Shown: one piece after another, positions 7,107-13,175 of the stretch
Layout: the number at the start of each line of letters is the position of its first letter
Numbering within the stretch: the stretch's first letter is position 1
NCBI GenBank assembly: GCA_021639365.1
Contig: JAJXHK010000043.1
Span: 1 to 15,632, forward strand
Direction: 5' to 3'
DNA: 15,632 nt
DNA from: Collinsella aerofaciens
GTDB lineage: Bacteria; Actinomycetota; Coriobacteriia; Coriobacteriales; Coriobacteriaceae
Made by a program: the position numbers and the translations under genes
Notes under the pieces: generated by a model
The model's input: only the letters and a program-made list of their open reading frames with translations
What the model was told of the DNA's origin: nothing
Database searches by the model: none

Positions 7107-8534
7107 TTAGGCCTCCATCTCGGCGAGCTCCTCCTTGGAGAAGCCGGCGACGAAGACGACGGCAGCGGCGATGACAAAGGAGATTGCCATACCGACGATA
7201 GCCCAGACGGTGTTCATCTGGCCACCCTGCAGGTAGTTGGTGAAGACCAGGAAGTTGGATGCACCGCCGGCGAGGTAGTAGGTAACACCCATGAGGCCGG
7301 AGAACACAGCGCCGATAGCACCGCCGATGAACATACCGAACATGGTGCGACGGAAGCGCATGAGGATACCGAAGAGTGCGGGCTCGGTGACGCCGCCGGC
7401 GATGGCGGAGATGACGTAGCCGATGGCGAGGGACTTCTCGTCAGGGTTCTTCATCTTAAGGAAGGCACCGAAGGCGCAGCCCCAGACAGCGGCCATGGCG
7501 CAGTTGGTGGAGACGAAAACGAAGGGATCGTAGCCGGCGGCGATGATCTGGACCTGAGCGAGCAGGATGACGGGCATGTGCATACCGCAGACCACGAAGA
7601 GCTGCCAGAAGGCGCCGAGGACGGCCATGACGATCAGGATACCGATGCCGCCGAGGTCAGCAAGGCCAAAGAGGGCGTTGGCGATGAGGCCACCGATCTC
7701 GTTGCCGAGCGGGGCGAGGACGATGAAGGCGATGGGGATGGTGACGATCATGGTGCAGAACGGCGTGAAGACCGTGGAGAGCACGTCGGGCATGACCTTC
7801 TTAAAGAACTTCTCGACGAAGTAGAGGACCGGCACCGAAAGGATAATCGGCAGGACGGACTGCTGATAGTTGGCAGCGGCGATCTGGATGCCGTAGACGG
7901 AGATGATTCCGCCGCCATCCTGGGTCGCGACGCTCACGACGGACGGGGCCATGAGGGCGCCACCGAGGAGCATGCCCAGAACCGGGGAGGCGCCGAGCTT
8001 CTTAGCAGCGGCATAGCCCAGGTAGATGGGGATAAAGGTAAACGTGGCCTCGTACAGGGTGGTGTAGAGGAACGTGTAGGTCGGGTCGGTGTCGGAAAGG
8101 ACGCCGAGCATGGTGGGGCCGAGGACCGCAGCGATGGTGCGGAACAGACCGCCGGCCATGAGCAGCGGGATCAGCTGGGTCATGGAGCCCGACAGATAGT
8201 CGAGGATGATGTTGGGCAGGTTCTTGAGCTCGAACTTCTCCTTGGGAGCGTCGAGGTTCTCATCGACCGCGGCACCCTGCTTGACGCCGGAGATGGCGAC
8301 GAACTCGGCGAGCACCTTGGGCACGTTCTGGCCGATGATGACCTGGAGCTGGCTGCCGGCGAACTGGCAACCCAGAACACCCTTGACCTTCTTGATCTTC
8401 TCCACGTCGGCCTTGCTGTTGTCCTTGAGCGTCAGACGCAGGCGCGTCATGCAGTTGGTGGCGACGGTGACGTTCTCCGCACCGCCCACGAGCTCGAGGA
8501 CATCGGTGGCAATCTGCTTGTTATCTACTGCCAT
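7107..8534 (-). CDS. PTS glucoside-type transporter, EIIBC component
   Basis: 475 residues. The start at 8534 (MAVDNKQIA) follows GGGGAGGGG closely; the in-frame ATG at 8549 sits within that purine run and is rejected. Residues 1-85 are the EIIB domain, with the phospho-accepting Cys28 in ATNCMTRLRL. Residues ~105-465 are the EIIC membrane channel with about ten hydrophobic segments and the family signature GGVTEPALFG (380-389). No EIIA domain follows, so phosphate must come from an EIIA encoded elsewhere, as in the trehalose/sucrose/beta-glucoside EIIBC subgroup. It imports and phosphorylates a sugar or small glycoside; the substrate is not readable from sequence. The neighbouring hydrolase and divergent esterase suggest a decorated plant glycoside. 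The upstream region carries many GTTTAC half-sites, so expression is probably inducible. Confidence 0.93.
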   Translation of the reverse strand: MAVDNKQIATDVLELVGGAENVTVATNCMTRLRLTLKDNSKADVEKIKKVKGVLGCQFAGSQLQVIIGQNVPKVLAEFVAISGVKQGAAVDENLDAPKEKFELKNLPNIILDYLSGSMTQLIPLLMAGGLFRTIAAVLGPTMLGVLSDTDPTYTFLYTTLYEATFTFIPIYLGYAAAKKLGASPVLGMLLGGALMAPSVVSVATQDGGGIISVYGIQIAAANYQQSVLPIILSVPVLYFVEKFFKKVMPDVLSTVFTPFCTMIVTIPIAFIVLAPLGNEIGGLIANALFGLADLGGIGILIVMAVLGAFWQLFVVCGMHMPVILLAQVQIIAAGYDPFVFVSTNCAMAAVWGCAFGAFLKMKNPDEKSLAIGYVISAIAGGVTEPALFGILMRFRRTMFGMFIGGAIGAVFSGLMGVTYYLAGGASNFLVFTNYLQGGQMNTVWAIVGMAISFVIAAAVVFVAGFSKEELAEMEA

Positions 8535-8555
8535 GGGACCCCTCCCCATATCATC

Positions 8556-8585
8556 GTGTGCCTACTCGTTTGGGCGTAGGCACGC
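8556..8585 (-). promoter_or_regulatory. Leader stem-loop upstream of the PTS gene
   Basis: An 8-bp stem GTGCCTAC/GTAGGCAC (8558-8565 with 8576-8583), extendable by a G-T and a G-C pair, around a 10-base loop. It ends about 20 bases before the PTS start codon. It has no U-tract and does not resemble a BglG/LicT antiterminator site that I can recognise. It could affect translation or message stability. Confidence 0.4.
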
Positions 8586-8598
8586 CTTTGGCTCGGCG

Positions 8599-8604
8599 AC
8601 TATA
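8599..8604 (-). promoter_or_regulatory. Possible -10 box for the PTS gene
   Basis: On the minus strand TATAGT matches the -10 consensus at 5 of 6 bases and would give a leader of about 58 bases containing the stem-loop above. No good -35 box lies 16-18 bases upstream, which fits a promoter needing an activator. The GTTTAC sites at 8641-8682 would then lie at about -49 to -90. Confidence 0.3.
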
Positions 8605-8640
8605 ACCCCTTACGGCTGCCGAACCCTTGGATACGCTGTC

Positions 8641-8682
8641 GTAAACAATGTGTTTACTGAACGTTTACGGGCTTTAGTTTAC
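8641..8682. promoter_or_regulatory. GTTTAC operator-like cluster
   Basis: The inverted repeat GTAAACA-ATG-TGTTTAC (8641-8657) is followed by direct GTTTAC copies at 8663 and 8677. The 11-base step between the first two direct copies is about one helical turn, so proteins bound there would face the same side. Confidence 0.5.
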
Positions 8683-8877
8683 ACGGAACGTCTAATTTGT
8701 GGCAATTTTGCCGTTTGCCGTCCGGTGAACGGTAGGAAATCGGGGGTGAACGTATTTGAGTGGCAGGGAATTGCCTATTTGCTGCATTATCGCTATAGGC
8801 CTATTTACGTGGTCTTTTACTTTGACTGACGCCTCCGCATTTTGTTTACTCGTCAACAAAAGCCCTGATAGATAGTG

Positions 8878-8893
8878 CTAAACGACTGTTTAG
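8878..8893. promoter_or_regulatory. Inverted repeat CTAAAC-N4-GTTTAG
   Basis: CTAAAC at 8878-8883 and GTTTAG at 8888-8893 form a dyad with the same half-sites as the palindrome at 8962-8975, centred 83 bp away. The two could bind one regulator and form a loop. Confidence 0.45.
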
Positions 8894-8944
8894 TAGTTTG
8901 TTGAGTGTTCATTTAGACCGTTTACCGAGTTCATCTGCCTGTTC

Positions 8945-8975
8945 TGTAATTCTGCATTACACTAAACATGTTTAG
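8945..8975. promoter_or_regulatory. Two abutting palindromes upstream of the esterase gene
   Basis: TGTAAT-N5-ATTACA (8945-8961) directly adjoins the perfect 14-bp palindrome CTAAACATGTTTAG (8962-8975). They lie 50-80 bp before the esterase start, where a repressor would be expected to overlap the promoter. Two different half-sites suggest two regulators, or one site overlapping a promoter element. Confidence 0.5.
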
Positions 8976-9024
8976 ATTGTATTGCCGCAGATGTTTACCG
9001 CCTGCGGCGCAAGGGAGGCAGCTC

Positions 9025-10362
9025 ATGGAACTCAAATCGTGCACCTACGCAACCGTCACCACCTTGGGTGACTTTGGCCCCTGGATCAGCAAAGTCGTGC
9101 TCGATTTGCCGTGCACCGTGCGCACCAATGACGTCGACGCGAACTCCTTCCATATATATGTAGAGCGCCACGAGCGCTCGGGCGAGGTCCTGATGCGCAA
9201 GGAGCGCGGCGCCGGCCATGCCGCGCCTTCCGTGGGCTACGTCGACGTGCTCGCCGCCTATCCGTGCGATGAGTGTGGCCGTAAGCTCGCCTTTGGCACC
9301 CACGTGGCGCTCGAGGTCGCCGAGCAGCGCCTGACCAAAAAAATCGAGGGCGGCGTGATGGGCTCGCGCATGCTCGATGACCAGCTGCGCATCACGCAGC
9401 TTGCAGCCCTTCCCGGCAACGACGGCGACGACCCCACCTGCGGCCTGATCTTCGACGCCTGCCGCGGCGACATCTGCCCTGCGCTCAAGGACTGGAGCAA
9501 TGCCACGCAAAAGACCGCTGTCAACGGCATCGCACTCGAGTACGGCTTCTTTGAGCCGAGCTTTAAGGCCGAGGACTCGGCATGCTTCAATCCCTTCGCG
9601 CCCGAGGCCACAGTCGTGCCCCAAAAGGCTCCGCTCGTGGTGTACCTGCACGGCGCCGGCGAGGGCAAGGGCGCCACGCAGGGCGAGGGTGCCACGCGCG
9701 CCTATATCGGCAACCGCGTGACGGCCATTAGCCAGGCGCAGATCCAGCGCTATTTTGGCGGCTTTGCCTGGGTGCTCGTGCCGCAGTCGCCCACGTTTTG
9801 GATGGACAACGGCGTCGAGCAGCTCGGCCGCTCCAACCAGAGCATCTACTCCCCCGTGCTTAAGGCGCTCATCGACGAGTTCGTTGCCGAGCATGCCGAC
9901 CGCATCGACACCGACCGCATCGTGGTCGCCGGCCTTTCCAACGGCGGCTTTATGACGCTGCGCCTGTGCGCCGACTACCCCGATTTCTTCGCCGCGGGCC
10001 TCCCCTGCTGCGCGCCGTGGTACAACGCCACGGACGAGGACGTCGCCGCCCTGGCCAAGACGCCGCTGTGGTTTACGCACTCCAAGGGCGACGAGCTCGT
10101 GTCCCCGCAGCAGACTGTGCTGCCGCTCACGGCGCGCCTGCGCGATGCCGGCGCCAACGTGCATCTCACGTATTTCGATCATGTCGAGGACCTGACCGGG
10201 CGCTACCGCGAGGCCGACGGCTCGCCCAAGAAGACGTTCAACCATGGCGTGTGGATCCACCAATTCAACGACATGTGTTATCAAGACATCGACGGGGGCA
10301 ACGTACTCATCGACGGCGGGCCGGTGGGCTGCTGGGAGTGGTCGGCCAGGGTCGACCGGTAA
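9025..10362 (+). CDS. Intracellular alpha/beta-hydrolase esterase (EstA/PHB-depolymerase-like)
   Basis: 445 residues. The start at 9025 (MELKSCTYATV) has AGGGAGG 7 bases upstream; an in-frame ATG at 8968 lies inside a palindrome and lacks a ribosome site. Residues 1-175 form a beta-rich N-terminal region resembling the Ig-like domain of esterases such as Thermotoga EstA. The catalytic domain follows: oxyanion segment VVYLHGAGEG (205-214), nucleophile elbow GLSNGG with Ser305, acid Asp356 in HSKGDELV, and His407 in FNHGVW. Two Cys pairs (C81/C84 and C328/C329) are visible; whether they bind metal is unknown. No signal peptide, so it acts in the cytoplasm, probably removing acyl groups from a small imported substrate. 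It is divergent from the PTS gene and shares its control region. Carboxylesterase activity is a confident inference; the natural substrate is not known. Confidence 0.85.
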   Translation: MELKSCTYATVTTLGDFGPWISKVVLDLPCTVRTNDVDANSFHIYVERHERSGEVLMRKERGAGHAAPSVGYVDVLAAYPCDECGRKLAFGTHVALEVAEQRLTKKIEGGVMGSRMLDDQLRITQLAALPGNDGDDPTCGLIFDACRGDICPALKDWSNATQKTAVNGIALEYGFFEPSFKAEDSACFNPFAPEATVVPQKAPLVVYLHGAGEGKGATQGEGATRAYIGNRVTAISQAQIQRYFGGFAWVLVPQSPTFWMDNGVEQLGRSNQSIYSPVLKALIDEFVAEHADRIDTDRIVVAGLSNGGFMTLRLCADYPDFFAAGLPCCAPWYNATDEDVAALAKTPLWFTHSKGDELVSPQQTVLPLTARLRDAGANVHLTYFDHVEDLTGRYREADGSPKKTFNHGVWIHQFNDMCYQDIDGGNVLIDGGPVGCWEWSARVDR

Positions 10363-10373
10363 TCTTTCCCGGC

Positions 10374-10496
10374 GCGGGGACCGGGGCTTAGTTTTGCAAA
10401 CGTCCTCGGGCATGCATGGGCTGACGCTTTGCGCTTCGCGCTGCGTCTGCCCATGCCCCCTGCGGAATGTTTGCAAAACTAAGCCCCGGTCCCCGC
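10374..10496. repeat. 123-bp nested inverted repeat with 28-bp perfect arms
   Basis: The outer arms at 10374-10401 and 10469-10496 are perfect reverse complements (core GGGGCTTAGTTTTGCAAAC). Inside, GCATGGGC-T-GACGC (10414-10427) pairs with GCGTC-T-GCCCATGC (10443-10456), leaving one T-T mismatch, and GCGC-TTC-GCGC caps the apex (10431-10441). It lies 12 bp after the esterase stop. There is no T-run after either arm and no obvious target-site duplication, so it fits neither a classical terminator nor a typical transposon end. It may be a MITE-like or REP-like element of the host genome. Confidence 0.85.
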
Positions 10497-10626
10497 TGCG
10501 TTGACGTTGCTGTGGACCCTGGACGAGCGCTTCCGGCGGGCCGCCGGGTTGACGGCGATGGGGGCGTGGAGTCCCGTCTTGCCTTGCGCGTAACTGGCTG
10601 AAATGATTTTGGTTGGAGCTGTTTTT

Positions 10627-12138
10627 ATGTCCCAAAATTTGACTCGGGTGATTGTTACTACTGATATGGAAGTCGATGATATGAACTCGCTCGTTCATTT
10701 GGCTCTGTATCTTAACTTGCTTGACGTGCAGGCTGTGGTGTATACGGCTTCGCAGTATCACTTTCTTGGGGATGGGGTCCACACGCTGGGCGAGGTGAAT
10801 CCGCATTGGCGGACTAAAGGGCGTCGCTCTTATGAGTGGGATGTTGTGCCTCATGAGCCTGATCCGCTGGCTGGGGAGCTTCTTGAGTATCGGCCGTTTC
10901 CTGAGCATTGGATTGAGAGTCTCTGGAGCAATGAGTATGCCCAGGCTTGGCCTCAGCTGCAGGCGAATGCGGCCGCTGCCGGTGAGCCGCCGTTTCCCTC
11001 GCCTGCTCAGATGATTGAGCGTACCTTTGTTGGGAATGTTGCCTTTGAGGGCGATGTGCGCGAGGAGACTGGAGGTTCGCGCGTGATTGCTCAAGCGATT
11101 TTGGATGATGATCCGCGCACGCTTTGGCTGCTCAGTTGGGGCGGCATGAACACGATCGTTCGCGCCCTGATGAGTATTGCTGAGCGATATCGCGATACGC
11201 CTGAGTGGCCTTCTGTGCAGCAGCGTGTCTATCAGAAGGTGCGTGTGATGGGCGTTGCCGATGGTGTGGGGCAGGACAATTCTTGGCTCGACCATGGACG
11301 CGAGCTTTTTCCCGAGCTCATCTTTTGGTGCGTGCCCTATATGTACGGCGGCTACGTTGATGCCAAGATGGCTCAGCCCGATACGCTGCCGTTGTTCCAG
11401 GCGCCCTGGCCTGCACAGAACCTCACCCAAGGTAACGGCCCCCTTATGGCGCGCTATATGCTCTACGGCGATGGCAAGGTGTACGAAAACGAGCCCGAGC
11501 GATTCCAGTTTGGCAAGCATGCCCGCTTGGATTGGGGCTTGGAAGGCATGCCCGCAATGCAGTTTGAGCGCGGCGATTTTATGGCCGAGGGCGATAGTAT
11601 GACCTATATTCCGTTGCTGCCGTTTGGCCTGCGCGGAGCCGACGACCGTGGCTTTGACACGTTGCTCGGCCGCATGTTCCTTGACGGGCATCCCGATTCG
11701 AATGCGCCCGCCGGTTTTGCCGCCATGGGAACGCCGGTGGACGGCAACCCCAATCCCTACCTGCGGAGCTATCAAGAGGACTTCGCCGCCCGTGCGCAGT
11801 GGTGTGCCCACGAGCCCGCGGCCTGCTCGCATCCGGCGTATGTTGCCGAGATCATGGACGACCGCAGCGCCATAGCCGGCGAGCGGGTTGCTCTTGCAGC
11901 GTCCATCGTCGACCCCGACGGCAGGGGCTTCGACGCGCATTGGGATGTCGCCATGGAGCCAACGGGCTACGCAGGCACTCAAGATCTGTCGCTGTGGCAG
12001 GAATGCGGCATCGACACCGCATTCATGGTACCCGCCGATGCACAGCCCGGTGACCGCTTCGTCCTCACCATCAGCGTTAAAACCCGTGCCGAGCGCCCGA
12101 CGACCCGCTACGCCCAGGTCGCCATCACCGTCGCGTAG
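10627..12138 (+). CDS. DUF1593 nucleoside-hydrolase-like protein (Sde0182 type)
   Basis: 503 residues. The start at 10627 (MSQNLTRVIV) has GGAG 8 bases upstream; the ATG at 10603 has no ribosome site. Residues 7-20 (RVIVTTDMEVDDMN) match the metal-binding Asp cluster of the nucleoside-hydrolase fold, with Asp13, Asp17 and Asp18. The segments LLSWGGMNTIVRAL and GVGQDNSWLDHGRELFPEL fit the DUF1593 core. The last ~90 residues (from about 413) form a beta-sandwich like the C-terminal domain found with this family ('cellulose-binding Sde0182'). No signal peptide, so probably cytoplasmic. The family is linked to glycan-use loci, but I know of no settled reaction for it; N- or O-glycosidase activity is inference. 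A weak promoter is possible at TTGCCT (10579) / AATGAT (10602), spacing 17. Codon use shifts within the gene: T-ending codons dominate the first third and C-ending ones the last third. Confidence 0.85.
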   Translation: MSQNLTRVIVTTDMEVDDMNSLVHLALYLNLLDVQAVVYTASQYHFLGDGVHTLGEVNPHWRTKGRRSYEWDVVPHEPDPLAGELLEYRPFPEHWIESLWSNEYAQAWPQLQANAAAAGEPPFPSPAQMIERTFVGNVAFEGDVREETGGSRVIAQAILDDDPRTLWLLSWGGMNTIVRALMSIAERYRDTPEWPSVQQRVYQKVRVMGVADGVGQDNSWLDHGRELFPELIFWCVPYMYGGYVDAKMAQPDTLPLFQAPWPAQNLTQGNGPLMARYMLYGDGKVYENEPERFQFGKHARLDWGLEGMPAMQFERGDFMAEGDSMTYIPLLPFGLRGADDRGFDTLLGRMFLDGHPDSNAPAGFAAMGTPVDGNPNPYLRSYQEDFAARAQWCAHEPAACSHPAYVAEIMDDRSAIAGERVALAASIVDPDGRGFDAHWDVAMEPTGYAGTQDLSLWQECGIDTAFMVPADAQPGDRFVLTISVKTRAERPTTRYAQVAITVA

Positions 12139-12175
12139 CAAGCGGCAGCACCCACATTCAACAAAGACTGTCCCC

Positions 12176-12189
12176 AACGACTAGTCGTT
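12176..12189. repeat. Perfect 14-bp palindrome AACGACTAGTCGTT
   Basis: Self-complementary with CTAG at its centre, 38 bp after the DUF1593 stop codon. It is flanked by GTCCCC on the left and by another GTCCCC at 12197-12202 on the right. It could be part of a larger dispersed intergenic repeat or an operator; its symmetry without a loop is more operator-like than terminator-like. Confidence 0.5.
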
Positions 12190-12216
12190 TAAGAACGTCC
12201 CCGATGACTACCCGAA

Positions 12217-12284
12217 AGTTGCGGTGGAATAGTTCCTGTTTGGGCCTCTAAGGCCGCCATTTAGGAACTATTTCACCGCAAGTT
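12217..12284. repeat. Palindromic intergenic repeat, copy 2
   Basis: Same element as 5433-5500 and the same length. The 21-bp arms at 12217-12237 and 12263-12283 have two non-complementary positions, one of them able to form a G-T pair. The 25-bp spacer has its own small dyad GGCCT-CTA-AGGCC. Compared with copy 1, the arms differ at three positions while the spacer core is largely different. It lies between two plus-strand genes. Confidence 0.85.
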
Positions 12285-12413
12285 ATTTGGGGATGAAAAA
12301 TGGGCCATGTGTCCCAGTTGTGGAGACCTCTTGAGCCGTCTGGGTATCGTGAAAGATCGCGCGCTCCCCCATCATCAAAAGTGACACACGCTACCTGTTG
12401 ATGGGAGGCAACC

Positions 12414-13151
12414 ATGGGCTTCTTTGACAAGATGTTCGAGAAGAAAGAGTGCGCGATTTGCGGTACCGAGCTAGGACTTCTAGGTAAGACCAAGATCAAC
12501 GAAGGCTACCTGTGCAAAGAATGCGTCGGCAAGCTCTCCCCCTTCTTTGGCGGTTATCGCTCCAGCACCGCGGACGATATCCGCGAGCAGCTCGCCTATC
12601 GCGAGGCCAATGCCGAGCGCCTGGCATCGTTCAGCCCCACGCGCACGCTCTCGGCCGGACGCACCAATATTATGCTCGACGAGGACGCGGGCCTGCTGAT
12701 CATCACCTCGCAGAGCCGCTGGCGCGACGCCAATCCCGACATCATCGAGTTCTCGCAGGTACTCGGCTGCGATATGGATATCGACGAGCATCGCACCGAA
12801 ATCTATCGCGAGACCAAGGACGGCGAGCGCGAGAGCTACAACCCGCCGCGCTACGACCTGGATTACGACTTTAATCTGACCATTCACGTCAACACGCCGT
12901 ACTTTACCGAGATCAACCTGCGCGTAAACGACTCCACCATCGATCAGCGCGGCTCCATCGAATACCGCGAGGCCAAGCGCCAGGCAACCGAGGTCCGCGA
13001 CGCGCTGGTGCAGCTGCGCCAGGAGACGCGCGACAGCGTCGTGGCCGCCAAGGCCCCCAAGACCGCGGTGACCTGCCCCTTCTGCGGAGCCACCACCATT
13101 CCCGATGCCAGTGGGCGCTGCGAATACTGCGGCGGCGCCATCGGCGCATAG
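12414..13151 (+). CDS. DUF4428-type zinc-ribbon protein, first gene of the SPFH module
   Basis: 245 residues; GGGAGG lies 6 bases before the ATG. The N-terminus (KKECAICGTELGLLGKTKI ... YLCKECVGKL) is a DUF4428-like zinc ribbon with C13, C16, C34 and C37. A central domain (about 80-175) contains the strand-rich NIMLDEDAGLLIITSQ and looks like a compact beta domain. A helical, charged segment (about 180-212) leads to a second zinc ribbon at the C-terminus, C221, C224, C236 and C239 (CPFCGA ... CEYCGG). No membrane segment, so cytoplasmic. It begins an operon with the two genes that follow (24-bp and 48-bp gaps). A zinc-stabilised adaptor for the membrane proteins downstream is an inference; the biochemical role is unknown. 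Confidence 0.87.
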   Translation: MGFFDKMFEKKECAICGTELGLLGKTKINEGYLCKECVGKLSPFFGGYRSSTADDIREQLAYREANAERLASFSPTRTLSAGRTNIMLDEDAGLLIITSQSRWRDANPDIIEFSQVLGCDMDIDEHRTEIYRETKDGERESYNPPRYDLDYDFNLTIHVNTPYFTEINLRVNDSTIDQRGSIEYREAKRQATEVRDALVQLRQETRDSVVAAKAPKTAVTCPFCGATTIPDASGRCEYCGGAIGA

Positions 13152-13175
13152 CCTCCGGCACGGAAAGGACCGATC

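Larger units (their letters stand above)
8535..9024. promoter_or_regulatory. Divergent control region of the PTS and esterase genes
   Basis: 490 bp without a supported gene, more AT-rich than its surroundings. GTTTAC occurs at 8652, 8663, 8677, 8844, 8920 and 8993, GTTTAG at 8888 and 8970, and the reverse forms at 8641, 8878 and 8962. Several pair into inverted repeats listed separately. The AACGTTTAC context at 8660-8668 is reminiscent of LacI-family operators; that assignment is inference. No regulator gene for the region is encoded in the window. Confidence 0.6.
12139..12413. other. 275-bp intergenic region with palindromes and leader of the zinc-ribbon operon
   Basis: Holds a CTGTCCCC motif (12168-12175), a 14-bp palindrome (12176-12189), the second palindromic repeat (12217-12284), and a leader in which CCCATCA (12368-12374) can pair with TGATGGG (12399-12405) next to the ribosome binding site of the following gene. 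I saw no convincing promoter or T-tailed terminator and no small gene. Confidence 0.5.

Noticed and set aside
7101..8579. A 492-codon plus-strand frame rich in Asp, Glu, Gly and His
   Set aside because: It mirrors the PTS EIIBC gene; a highly acidic translation opposite a membrane protein is the usual antisense artefact.
8968..9024. Upstream ATG giving the esterase 19 extra residues
   Set aside because: This ATG lies within the palindrome CTAAACATGTTTAG and lacks a ribosome site, while AGGGAGG precedes the ATG at 9025.
10374..10496. Integron attC site or CRISPR repeat
   Set aside because: The arms are perfect over 28 bp with no attC core bases or bulged bases, no integrase gene is present, and nothing repeats at regular spacing.
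8995..12177. A 1060-codon open frame on the minus strand
   Set aside because: It lies antisense to the esterase and DUF1593 genes, crosses the intergenic hairpin, and its translation is low-complexity His/Arg/Gly-rich without domains. It is a by-product of G/C-ending codons on the other strand.
12248..12499. Short minus-strand frame crossing the start of the DUF4428 gene
   Set aside because: It overlaps a palindromic repeat and a well-supported plus-strand start, with no ribosome site or recognisable product.
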